Of a DNA stretch of 64,000 nt, positions 27,874 through 35,492 are shown in pieces (position 1 is the stretch's first letter; every line of letters starts with the position of its first letter). A program made the position numbers and the translations under genes. Source of the DNA: Psychrobacillus sp. NEAU-3TGS (GTDB lineage Bacteria; Bacillota; Bacilli; Bacillales_A; Planococcaceae); contig NZ_JAPNOZ010000006.1 in NCBI RefSeq assembly GCF_029955155.1, positions 1 through 64,000 on the forward strand, read 5' to 3'. The notes under the pieces were generated by a model. It was not told the origin of the DNA and made no database searches. It saw only the letters and a list, made by a program, of their open reading frames with translations.

Positions 27874-28012
27874 TCAAATTCGCCTTGACGTATTTGCGTC
27901 TCGATTTTTATCGAGCTCGCTCGATAAATTCCACTGAAAATCTGTGACATCCGCCGGAGGCTTTGATTTCATTCAGCAGTGTTTGTGTGCCCTGCTGAAT
28001 GAAGTTAAAATA
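27874..28012. repeat. Interspersed repeat family B, copy 1
   Basis: Contains TCTGTGACATCCGCCGGAGG and an inner palindrome TTATCGAGCTCGCTCGATAA. It ends in a hairpin (CATTCAGCA/TGCTGAATG) just past the yutI stop. The same architecture recurs at 52196-52321 (TCTGTGGCATCCGCCGGAGG). Here the terminal hairpin could serve as the yutI terminator. Confidence 0.7.
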
Positions 28013-28238
28013 CTTGTTCTACTTCCACTACTCCAGGTACTTCCTCTAAAAGAGCGCGTTCAATACCTGCTTTTAATGTAATTGTTGAACTTGGGCAAGT
28101 TCCGCAAGCTCCAAGAAGGCGTAGCTTTACAATACCATCTTCTACGTCAACAAGCTCACAGTCTCCCCCATCACGTAGTAAAAATGGGCGCAATTTATCT
28201 AAAACTTCTTGAACTTGTTCATTCATTGTATCAGTCAT
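28005..28238 (-). CDS. yutI: NifU C-terminal domain protein
   Basis: 77 residues forming one NifU-like domain with the cluster-binding CxxC in [20 protein letters not shown] (near 42-48). Such proteins carry [4Fe-4S] clusters to targets and work with A-type carriers such as YutM nearby. It matches B. subtilis YutI in size and place. It is divergent from yuzD across an 80-base promoter region. Confidence 0.9.
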   Translation of the reverse strand: MTDTMNEQVQEVLDKLRPFLLRDGGDCELVDVEDGIVKLRLLGACGTCPSSTITLKAGIERALLEEVPGVVEVEQVF

Positions 28239-28318
28239 ATCTATCGACTCCTTTCATTATAATCATTATAATATCAGTAAGGGAAAAAATCCAATAAAGA
28301 ATTCGAAGGAGCTAAACA

Positions 28319-28654
28319 ATGACAAAACCTCAAGCGTTAAATATAGAAATTTATGGTGCTGATGTAGTGTGCGCCAGTTGCGTAAATGCGCCATCTTCTA
28401 GGGATACATACGAATGGCTTAGTGCTGCAATTAACCGTAAATTCCCAGCAAACGAAATAACGTTTACGTATATTGATATCGAGCAGCCAATTGAGAATGA
28501 AAGCCAGCAAGATATCGCAAACCGTATCGCAGAAGATGAGTTTTTCTATCCACTTGTTATGATTAATGAAGAGATGATTGGTGAAGGTTATATTCAGCTA
28601 AAACCAGTATATGCAGCACTTGAGAAATATGGGTATGTGAGCGAAAAAGAATAA
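28319..28654 (+). CDS. yuzD: YuzD-like (DUF1462) protein
   Basis: 111 residues resembling B. subtilis YuzD. The thioredoxin-fold start IEIYGADVVCASCVNAPSS has a CxxC pair, and FFYPLVMINEEMIGEG follows where a cis-Pro/strand motif is expected. It is probably a small redox or chaperone-like protein; its exact role is unknown. AAGGAGC precedes the ATG. It faces yutI, an Fe-S carrier, which fits a link to cluster or thiol chemistry (inference). Confidence 0.85.
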   Translation: MTKPQALNIEIYGADVVCASCVNAPSSRDTYEWLSAAINRKFPANEITFTYIDIEQPIENESQQDIANRIAEDEFFYPLVMINEEMIGEGYIQLKPVYAALEKYGYVSEKE

Positions 28655-28659
28655 CAATC

Positions 28660-28703
28660 AAAAAACTTTGAGACAATACACTAACATTGTTTCAAAGTTT
28701 TTT
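28660..28703 (+). terminator. Terminator of yuzD
   Basis: 18-bp stem AAAAAACTTTGAGACAAT/ATTGTTTCAAAGTTTTTT with an 8-base loop. Confidence 0.88.
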
Positions 28704-28794
28704 ATGTTGAATCATAAACAAAAACACAAAAGGACGTACTCATATTCTGATAGCTTTTTTATAAATGTATTTTAATATGCTCTCAATAAACAAA

Positions 28795-28824
28795 CTGCAG
28801 ACAACCTCTAAAGGATGTCTGCAG
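28795..28824 (-). terminator. Hairpin after the acidic exported protein gene
   Basis: Stem CTGCAGACA/TGTCTGCAG about 40 bases past the stop; moderate T tract on the minus strand. Confidence 0.65.
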
Positions 28825-28864
28825 TCAAGTATGTCTATACACTGTATAAGTTGAGCTTAAGTTA

Positions 28865-29968
28865 TTAGTTTTTTGATTCCGAGCTTGCTAACAAGCCAAG
28901 ATCAAGATTTAATCCCAATTCGCTTGAATCATTCTCTTCCTCATTTTCTGTAGATTCTACCCAAAGATTTGCTGTAGCATCTAACATGGAGAAGAAAGAG
29001 TCTTCTTCTTCTGATTCTAAGCCTAACATAGATGTAGTATCTACTTCAGTCCCTAGATAAGATGAGTCTTCCATTTGCTCAGCTTTGATCCATGCAGATA
29101 AAGCTGACATGAATGTTGCATGATTTTCGTTTTCATCGTCTTCAGAACCTACAGCTAAGAAAGAAGCAGAATCAGTTCCAAGAGCAAATGTAGATGACTC
29201 ATTTTCGTCGTCTGATTCAATACTATTCATGAAAGTAGTGTTGTTATCTGCATTCAGATAGGAAGAATCATCTTCATTTTCGAACAAAGAATTTAAGCTA
29301 CCGACAAACGCACCTTTTGTCATTGAAGAGTAAGTGTCATTCTCTTCATCTACTACTGTTTCATTCATTACTCCTGCATCTCCATCAGCATTTAATGATG
29401 CGGTTTCCTCTTCGCCCTCATACATTGCTCCGACTGTACCCTCTACATCTGCTTCTGTTGTAGATGAATACATGTCATTTTCTTCATCTACTACTGTTTC
29501 ATTCATTACTCCAGCGTCTCCATCAGCATCAACGGAAGCAGTTTCGTCTTTGCCCTCATATATTGCTCCGACTGTACCCTCTGCATCTGCTTCTGCTGTA
29601 GATGAATACATGTCATTTTCTTCATCTGCTACTGTTTCATTCATTACTCCAGCGTCTCCATCAGTATCAACTGAAGCGGTTTCGTCTTCGCCTTCATATG
29701 TTGCTGTGGCTGAAGCATCTGCATCTAAATTCGACTGATATGCATCTTCCGTAGATTCTACATTCACATTCGAATCTGCATCTTTCTGTGAATCAATTAC
29801 GAGAATACCATTATCTTCAGATCCCAAAAAGTTTAATCTTTCCAATAAATCATGCTCACCATTCAACAAAGAATTATCATTTCCTGCTGCAGAAGCTGCT
29901 CCTGCTCCAATTAATAAACTAGCTGCCAATCCACCTGTAATTGTTAAAGTTCTGAGTACATTTTTCAT
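28865..29968 (-). CDS. Secreted, highly acidic repeat protein of unknown function
   Basis: 367 residues with a clear Sec signal peptide (MKNVLRTLTITGGLAASLLI, then GAGAASAAGND; cleavage near 28). No membrane anchor or sorting signal is seen. The mature protein is extremely rich in Asp, Glu, Ser and Ala with few basic residues. Residues 91-136, 137-182 and 183 to about 220 are three 46-residue repeats. Each holds DxDGDAGVMNET (the third begins Asn), which resembles the start of EF-hand or Excalibur Ca2+ loops. The C-terminal part has looser repeats (SSYLGTEVDT, EEEDSFFSMLD). It follows the other exported protein by 28 bases, so the two are probably one operon. Confidence 0.75.
   Translation of the reverse strand: MKNVLRTLTITGGLAASLLIGAGAASAAGNDNSLLNGEHDLLERLNFLGSEDNGILVIDSQKDADSNVNVESTEDAYQSNLDADASATATYEGEDETASVDTDGDAGVMNETVADEENDMYSSTAEADAEGTVGAIYEGKDETASVDADGDAGVMNETVVDEENDMYSSTTEADVEGTVGAMYEGEEETASLNADGDAGVMNETVVDEENDTYSSMTKGAFVGSLNSLFENEDDSSYLNADNNTTFMNSIESDDENESSTFALGTDSASFLAVGSEDDENENHATFMSALSAWIKAEQMEDSSYLGTEVDTTSMLGLESEEEDSFFSMLDATANLWVESTENEEENDSSELGLNLDLGLLASSESKN
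29308..29698 (-). repeat. 138-bp tandem coding repeats
   Basis: Three near-identical units (29561-29698, 29423-29560, 29308-29422 partial) inside the acidic exported protein gene. They encode 46-residue repeats beginning YEG-(E/K)-(D/E)-ETAS. High DNA identity between units suggests recent duplication. Confidence 0.85.
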
Positions 29969-29996
29969 TTTTTATTCTCTCCTTTTAATATAAGTT

Positions 29997-31028
29997 TTAT
30001 ATGCTACTTATAGAAAAAAGAGATTGTCGAGGTGGTTGGAACGGCGGTGCATTCAACCACTGATCGTATAATAGTCGTGTCATGGTTGGAAAAATTGCAC
30101 CCCTACTTTCAAAGGCCATTGCCATTTCATTCATGGTTGCGAATGGCATGGGTCCTCCTGATCCACCAGTTTGTGTTGGAGTGGATGGGCCTGATTGAAA
30201 AGTAGGCACTACTTTTAATTGATTGTAATCCTCAGAAGGTATTTTTGGAAAAGATTCTGGTCGCTTTTCTTTTTTCTTTTTTATATCCCGCTTTGGAGCA
30301 GTGTCCAGTGGTTTAGTAACTACTTCACCTAGATATGATTTCTGAAGATCCTCCGATTCAAAACCAATTTCTGGCTCATCCATTAAAATAGGCTGTTCAT
30401 GTTGAATGGGTTGCTCTATTTCAGGGATAACGATTTCCTTCTTTTGCGCTACATTATCCGGTTCTAACAGAGATAGCGCAGTAGCTGTTTTAGGTAAATC
30501 CGAATTTGTATTTGGAGTAGATTGTTCAGTTCTTATAGTTTCCACATCTATAATAGGAGTTTTTACACTGACTTGTGGATGTTTCTTATTTAATTCCTGA
30601 GTATGAGCCTCCAACAAATCAGCTTCTATTTTTGCTGTATCATCTACTTCTACTTTCACAATGGACGTATCTACCTTTACAGTTGGAGTTTTTGATACTT
30701 CTGATTCCACAACCCCAAGGTTAACTCCTATAGAAGGGTTTGAAGAAACATTTAAGTCAACTATCGGCTTTTCACTTTTTACAGTTTCCGTTAGCTTCTC
30801 CGTAGTCTCATCTAGGGTATTCACTACTTTCCTAACAGGTTGGATCAGTTCTTCCGTTTCGGCAACTTTTTCAGTTAGCTGCACTTCCGAAACCGAATCT
30901 GTCACCGTTTCTATAAGATTCGAAGATTTGTTTAACGTATTTCTTAGTAGTCCACCATCCGCTGATGCAAATGTCGGTACACTTAAAATGCCAAACATAA
31001 TAGCCGCTTGTACTACTCTCTTATACAT
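29997..31028 (-). CDS. Exported Thr/Glu/Val/Pro-rich protein of unknown function
   Basis: 343 residues with a signal peptide (MYKRVVQAAIMFGILSVPTF, then ASADG; cleavage near 24). About 290 residues of low-complexity, extended sequence follow (many T, E, V, K, P), then a basic KKKKEKRPE patch and a C-terminal segment PMPFATMNEMAMAF, ending PPFQPPRQSLFSISSI. The start at 31028 is chosen because AAGGAGGTG lies 9 bases before it; the ATG at 31040 overlaps that site. No family is recognised. It lies just upstream of the acidic repeat protein and is probably cotranscribed. A partner role at the cell surface or spore is possible but unproven. Confidence 0.7.
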   Translation of the reverse strand: MYKRVVQAAIMFGILSVPTFASADGGLLRNTLNKSSNLIETVTDSVSEVQLTEKVAETEELIQPVRKVVNTLDETTEKLTETVKSEKPIVDLNVSSNPSIGVNLGVVESEVSKTPTVKVDTSIVKVEVDDTAKIEADLLEAHTQELNKKHPQVSVKTPIIDVETIRTEQSTPNTNSDLPKTATALSLLEPDNVAQKKEIVIPEIEQPIQHEQPILMDEPEIGFESEDLQKSYLGEVVTKPLDTAPKRDIKKKKEKRPESFPKIPSEDYNQLKVVPTFQSGPSTPTQTGGSGGPMPFATMNEMAMAFESRGAIFPTMTRLLYDQWLNAPPFQPPRQSLFSISSI

Positions 31029-31377
31029 ATCGTCATTCACCTCCTTCTCACTTCAAAAAGAGCAGTAACCGTCTATTTTAGATATGTAACTTTATGGAAA
31101 CTATTTCTCTCATTAGTTATCAATAGTTTTCATATATAGTACCTTACACTACACAATAAAAAAGGATTTCAACTTTTCCTGTCACATTATCACTATTACA
31201 AATACAAGTTTTATATTTCCTATAAATAGAAAAATTAAACCTCCTGTCATATATATTTTTGCAAACTCATAGTAATGAGACTTTACAAAAAGAACTAGCG
31301 ATTATATACCTTTAAACCTTGCGTTCCAAATATTTATTGTGTATATAGTAACAACTACTTTTCATGGGTAATTCACG

Positions 31378-31560
31378 CAGTATAGGGAAACTGCGAGGTA
31401 GTCATCGGCGTCTCACACCAAGTAAACTTGTTTTATGAAAATTGGTTGCTCTCCAGAGTAATTTAATTTGGTTGCTTTCAGACTAGAGCTAGTTGCTCTT
31501 AACAGACGTTTGGGTGTTCTCAGACTAGAACTGGTTGCTTTCGACAGCTGTTTGGTTACC
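31378..31560. repeat. Intergenic 21-bp-period array (GGTTGCT type)
   Basis: From about 31441 units begin GGTTGCT, GGTTGCT, AGTTGCT, GGGTGTT and GGTTGCT. Four consecutive units are exactly 21 bases and related (TTCAGACTAGA recurs). The preceding stretch 31378-31414 repeats the GGGAAACTGCG flank of repeat family A. There is no coding potential. Confidence 0.7.
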
Positions 31561-31611
31561 CTTATCCAATTTCTGGAGTTACATATACTGCAATATAATT
31601 GAAGGGATTTA

Positions 31612-31735
31612 GTGCGGCGGCGCGAGCCTCCTGCGGGAAAGCGAGGCAGACGAGACCCTGCAGTCGCTTGCGACGAAGCGGCTCGTCGCTCGCCCGCGGA
31701 AAGCGAAGCACCGCCGTGCTAAATCCAAGCGTTCA
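31612..31735. repeat. Interspersed palindromic repeat family A, copy 3
   Basis: GC-rich block with CTCCTGCGGGAAAGCGAGGC, GACGAGACCCTGCA and CGCCCGCGGAAAGCG, matching the arms at 15.5-15.9 kb. It shows overall dyad symmetry. The rest of the 31041-31876 spacer holds only the 21-bp array and the yutJ terminator. Confidence 0.7.
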
Positions 31736-31832
31736 CTTTCTTCAAGCTCTCTAAGTCACAGTTACTCTAAACCATGCCGAATTATTTAGAGAAAATGATA
31801 CACACCACATAAATTTCTTAAAGAGGACAAAA

Positions 31833-31878
31833 AAATAACCTTAGAAACGCTGATATTACAACGTTTCTAAGGTTATTT
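31833..31878 (-). terminator. Terminator of yutJ
   Basis: 17-bp stem AAATAACCTTAGAAACG/CGTTTCTAAGGTTATTT overlapping the stop codon; A run becomes the U tract. Confidence 0.88.
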
Positions 31879-32944
31879 AACCATTATGTCTTTTATACAT
31901 CCAAAGCAATCCAGATTTCATCAGTCTTGCAATACGGCCAGTTACTGAAATATCTGCCATGTAAGCAAATCCTTGTTTCTTTCCAAGGGAACCCATAAAG
32001 CCTTTCAACTTTATTTCTGGCATTTTTTCAGGAAGCGGTAAACCTCTCCAACGGGCTTGTAGCACTTTAACTATTTGCTCCGCTTGCTCCTCCGCTAATT
32101 GCGCACTTGGTGCAAAAGGAAGAGATGCACAATCTCCTACAACGAAGACGTTCTCGTAATTTGGTAAATCATGATATTGTGTTAGTATAGCTCGTCCAGA
32201 ACTATCTTTTTCACCTGGTAATGCACCCACTGTAGCTGCTGGTTGGATACCCGCAGTCCAAACAACCACGTCTACAGGGATAACCTCTTCATGATTATAC
32301 AATTTGTTTGGTTCTACTTTAGTAATGTTTGAATTACTAACTACTTCTACATCGTTTGAATCAAACCATTTTTTCACATAATTACTCAATCGCTCTGGGA
32401 AATCTCTTAAAATACGTGGGCTACGGTCGAATAGTTTTATCCTTAAATCTGGACGACTCTCACGAAGTTCACTAGCTAACTCAATTCCGCTTAAACCTGC
32501 ACCAACGATTCCAACGATTGATCCAGCAGGAAGTCCTCCAAGTTTTGCGTATGTGTCACGAGAACGACCGATGGTTTGAATACTATACGTAAATTCATCC
32601 GCACCAGGTACTCCGTGATACTTATCTTCACAGCCCAACCCAATAACTAAATCATCATAAGGGACTGCTCCACCGTCTGCTAATAGTACTTGTTTTTCTT
32701 CTACATCAATTTCCGTAATTTCTCCATACTTAATCGTTAATTTTTCGCTTTCCGGAAACCCCACACGGACTTCATGATCAGAGGATGTTCCAGCTGCTAA
32801 CGCATAAAACTCGGTTTTTAAGCTATGAAATGGTGTTCGGTCTATTAAAGTAATCTCTACATCAAGCGGTAAATTATTTGGCAACAGCCGCGACAAAATT
32901 CGCATATTACCATATCCTCCACCTAATAATACTAATTTTCGCAT
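31877..32944 (-). CDS. yutJ: YutJ-like NADH dehydrogenase family protein
   Basis: 355-residue FAD/NAD(P)-binding protein of the NDH-2/pyridine nucleotide-disulfide oxidoreductase superfamily. Two Rossmann motifs are seen, LLGGGYGN (near 5) and IVGAGLSGIELASEL (near 150), plus FVVGDCASLP (near 270). It is closely similar to B. subtilis YutJ to the last residues (LLWMYKRHNG). ATG at 32944 has GAGGGAG upstream and fits the homologue. It is shorter than YumB and lacks its C-terminal membrane-binding extension; whether it uses quinone is unknown. Confidence 0.86.
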   Translation of the reverse strand: MRKLVLLGGGYGNMRILSRLLPNNLPLDVEITLIDRTPFHSLKTEFYALAAGTSSDHEVRVGFPESEKLTIKYGEITEIDVEEKQVLLADGGAVPYDDLVIGLGCEDKYHGVPGADEFTYSIQTIGRSRDTYAKLGGLPAGSIVGIVGAGLSGIELASELRESRPDLRIKLFDRSPRILRDFPERLSNYVKKWFDSNDVEVVSNSNITKVEPNKLYNHEEVIPVDVVVWTAGIQPAATVGALPGEKDSSGRAILTQYHDLPNYENVFVVGDCASLPFAPSAQLAEEQAEQIVKVLQARWRGLPLPEKMPEIKLKGFMGSLGKKQGFAYMADISVTGRIARLMKSGLLWMYKRHNG

Positions 32945-33071
32945 AATTATCTCCCTCATCTTTGAATGTCATCTAAAATTATAAATGATTGTGATGCTTT
33001 TCACAAGGGAGCTTCTGCATTGACGGATAGCGAAAAAAGGAGTAGCATGACGTTGTAGTGAGGTGACAGCT

Positions 33072-33308
33072 ATGAATCCTATGGTTGAATTTTGTATAAG
33101 CAACCTTGCAAATGGTTCTCAAGAAGCTTTTGACATATTAGAACAAGATCCTAACTTAGATGTACTAGAATATGGCTGCCTCAGTCATTGTTCCTTATGC
33201 TCCGAAACTTTACTCGCAATCGTAAACGGAGATGTTGTCGAAGGGGATTCCCCAGAAGATCTTGTGAAAAAAATATATGCATATATTGAAGAAAATCCTC
33301 TATTCTAA
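33072..33308 (+). CDS. yuzB: YuzB-like DUF1450 protein
   Basis: 78 residues with a cysteine pattern FC...[12 protein letters not shown] (C near 8 and C near 38-45), as in B. subtilis YuzB. This suggests a metal-binding or thioredoxin/ferredoxin-like fold. ATG at 33072 with GAGGTGA upstream fits the family start (MNPMVEFC). Function is unknown. It is divergent from yutJ. Confidence 0.84.
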   Translation: MNPMVEFCISNLANGSQEAFDILEQDPNLDVLEYGCLSHCSLCSETLLAIVNGDVVEGDSPEDLVKKIYAYIEENPLF

Positions 33309-33327
33309 TAGTGGTATTTTCTTCTTT

Positions 33328-34092
33328 TTATTTTATCCAATCATGTAGTGTCTCTAAACAGTACGTCGGTTGCTCTGCTTTACTTTGAACTTCCTCTGTA
33401 CGATTAACCCCACTATTCACGTGGGCCGTATGGATGCCCATATGAATCCCAGTTAAAATATCCGTGGAATAATTGTCTCCAATCATGATCATCTCTTCTT
33501 TTTTATACCCATATTTCTGTTGAATAAACTCAAGCATAAATGCTTCAGGTTTCCCCATATATATTGGTTCTACACCAGTAGAATACTCTACTAATTTTGT
33601 AAAAGCACCGTTGCCCGGTATTAATCCTCTTTCATCCGGAAATGCATGATCGCTGTTTGTCGATATAAATGCTGCACCTGCTCGAATGGAAAGACATGCA
33701 GTTGCAAGCTTGTCATAATTAATACCGCGGTCAATCCCCATCACTACTACATCCGCAATACCTTCTGTCCGAACTACTTGTTTAGCTTCTAGTGCATCTT
33801 CTAATCCAATTTCTCCAATCATATACACCGATTTGTTCGGATAATGTTCCTCTATATAATTAGCAGCGGCAATGGAAGAAGAAATAATATGATCTACTGA
33901 CACATGAATATCCATCTTCGCAATTTTTTCTTGCAATTGTTTTTGAGTCATGGAAGAATTATTCGTTACAAAAAAAGGTTCGATCCCATTCCCTTGTAGA
34001 TAATGTACAAAGTCCACCGCTTCTTTAATAGGAGTTTTCCCCCTATACACTGTTCCGTCCAAATCTAAACAATAGGCCTTATAATTTAACAT
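33328..34092 (-). CDS. yutF: HAD-IIA (NagD-like) phosphatase
   Basis: 254 residues with the HAD nucleophile motif CLDLDGTVYRG (near 8-18), motif II FVTNNSS and motif III/IV MIGDNYSTDI (near 205). The IIA cap lies between. It is the YutF/NagD-type sugar or nucleotide phosphatase by similarity and synteny; substrate is unknown. GGAGGA precedes the ATG, which lies within the restored 3' end of yutE, so the two are coupled. Confidence 0.9.
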   Translation of the reverse strand: MLNYKAYCLDLDGTVYRGKTPIKEAVDFVHYLQGNGIEPFFVTNNSSMTQKQLQEKIAKMDIHVSVDHIISSSIAAANYIEEHYPNKSVYMIGEIGLEDALEAKQVVRTEGIADVVVMGIDRGINYDKLATACLSIRAGAAFISTNSDHAFPDERGLIPGNGAFTKLVEYSTGVEPIYMGKPEAFMLEFIQQKYGYKKEEMIMIGDNYSTDILTGIHMGIHTAHVNSGVNRTEEVQSKAEQPTYCLETLHDWIK

Positions 34093-34538
34093 TGGAATCC
34101 TCCGGTAAAAATGCAGAGACCGGTCCTAATTCATTAAGCAAATAATTTTCTACATATCCAGGGAATTGTTTTAAATAAGTTAAATTGTCAATAAGTATTT
34201 GTTCTAATTGCTTATGGTCAACTGCATAAAAGTGTCGTACTAATTCTTTTCTAAATTCAATTACCTTTTAATGGTGCATCCATTTCTGCTGGAATAACCT
34301 TTTCATCCGTTAAAATGTCGATTATATCATCATAACCACCTGGATCACGCATAATAAAACCGTCAATCATTGAATTTCCTATATCAATAATGGATTCAAT
34401 GATATTTTGTCCTACGCGCTCTAAAGCTAATTTAGATTGTTCATCTGAGTGCCAATCTACTTCACCTTCGATCAGTGTTATTAATTTGTTCATATGTGCA
34501 ATTGTCTCAGCTATTTTTTTTCGATCTACAAAATACAT
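34079..34538 (-). pseudogene. yutE: YutE-like (DUF86/HepT-like) protein, frameshifted
   Basis: The main frame (34257-34538) gives 93 residues ending APLKGN. The next frame goes on VIEFRKELVRHFYAVDHK, then ENYLLNELGPVSAF, which is the usual C terminus of YutE (about 144 residues), and stops at 34079. The break is at AAAA (T run 34266-34269); two more A, or one fewer, restore it. The family motif IGNSMIDGFIMRDPGGYDD is intact. DUF86/HepT proteins include the RNase-like half of MNT-HEPN modules, but no nucleotidyltransferase partner lies next to it. Confidence 0.8.
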
Positions 34539-34623
34539 TGGAAAGCCTCCTGAGTCATGTTCAGTTGATATATACCTCTCTTCTATAGTACCATAATTCG
34601 TAGTTAGGAAGGAGTGTCACCAA

Positions 34624-34890
34624 ATGGAGCGATTTTTTTTATACGATGATGTGGAAGATACAAAAACGAGATTCGTTGGTTTTACAGGAGATTCCCAAAG
34701 ATATGATTTAGCGATCTTACAAAGCTCTCGTTTTTTTGGTAAAGTGCTTGTAATGGATATCCAATACGGTAGAGCAGCAATACTGGGACCAGATGATTTA
34801 GAAGAACCAGGCTATTTAGAGCATGTCTATAATAGAACAGAAGTAGAAGCGGAAGAATTAAGAGATTACTTAAGAGAATTACTAAACTGA
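34624..34890 (+). CDS. DUF3055-like small protein
   Basis: 88 residues beginning MERFFLYDDVEDTKTRFVGF and containing GRAAILGPDDLEEPGYLEH, which I associate with the DUF3055 family of Bacillales (moderate certainty). It is acidic, cytosolic and of unknown function. AAGGAGTG lies before the ATG. It is divergent from yutE. Confidence 0.7.
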   Translation: MERFFLYDDVEDTKTRFVGFTGDSQRYDLAILQSSRFFGKVLVMDIQYGRAAILGPDDLEEPGYLEHVYNRTEVEAEELRDYLRELLN

Positions 34891-34997
34891 GAAATTATTT
34901 TATTGTGCAAGTTTTAAGAGAGGTAGAAGGTGGCAATACACTTTCTTCCTCTCTTTTCTATAATTTTATGGTTATCGATTGTCTGTAACTCCCTTGA

Positions 34998-35110
34998 ACC
35001 ACAGCTTTCCAACTAAAGCGGCCTTTTTCCAACTAACAGCAGTAAAATTCCAGATAAAACCTCAAAAATTCCAACTAAATTCGCAAATTTTCCAACTAAA
35101 ACTCTTTCTT
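34998..35110. repeat. Intergenic 21-bp-period array (TTCCAACTAAA type)
   Basis: TTCCA starts at 35008, 35028, 35049, 35070 and 35091, so spacings are 20, 21, 21 and 21. Each unit is TTCCAACTAAA (one TTCCAGATAAA) plus about 10 variable bases. It is non-coding and lies downstream of yutD and the DUF3055-like gene. Confidence 0.8.
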
Positions 35111-35135
35111 ACCTAATAAAAAACCTAGAACAAGA

Positions 35136-35489
35136 TCATAAATGATCCTGCTCTAGGTTTTCTTGTATGGTTTCCTCTACTACTTTTGCTTTTACTTTCG
35201 GGGCAACACCCGTTTTTTTGATTAGAAAATAGGCACAGCCGAAATTACAATACTCATATAAGTAATCTTTCATCGTACTTATTTTCGTATCGAAGGTCGC
35301 TTTATGATTTCGATCTTCAAAAAATCCTTTTAGACGAAGCTGACCATATCCCCAGTCCCCCATTATATAGTCATACTTTGAGAGAATTTCACTATAGCGA
35401 TCCAAAAAAGCCTCTTCTTTATATGCATCTCGGTAATTTTCTATAATTTCATATGTAAAACCTTCTGCAACTATCATTCCATCACCCAT
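35136..35489 (-). CDS. yutD: YutD-like (DUF1027) protein
   Basis: 117 residues with the conserved core YSEILSKYDYIMGDWGYGQL, RLKGF and YLYEYCNFGCAYFLIKK (two cysteines), as in B. subtilis YutD. The C-terminal tail is charged and variable. It starts 3 bases after lipA ends, so it is in the lipA transcript; function is unknown. A second in-frame ATG 4 codons on (35477) is equally possible. Confidence 0.85.
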   Translation of the reverse strand: MGDGMIVAEGFTYEIIENYRDAYKEEAFLDRYSEILSKYDYIMGDWGYGQLRLKGFFEDRNHKATFDTKISTMKDYLYEYCNFGCAYFLIKKTGVAPKVKAKVVEETIQENLEQDHL

Positions 35490-35492
35490 CCA

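Noticed and set aside
29334-29738. 134-codon Ser-rich ORF on the plus strand
   Set aside because: It is the mirror of the acidic coding repeats; antisense of GAC/GAA-rich codons gives Ser-rich frames.
30460-30490. LPKTA in the exported 343-residue protein as a sortase signal
   Set aside because: It lies in the middle of the protein, with no following hydrophobic helix and basic tail, so it cannot be a cell-wall sorting signal.
34257-34538. yutE as half of a MNT/HEPN toxin-antitoxin module
   Set aside because: No nucleotidyltransferase partner is adjacent, and the gene is in its conserved housekeeping position.
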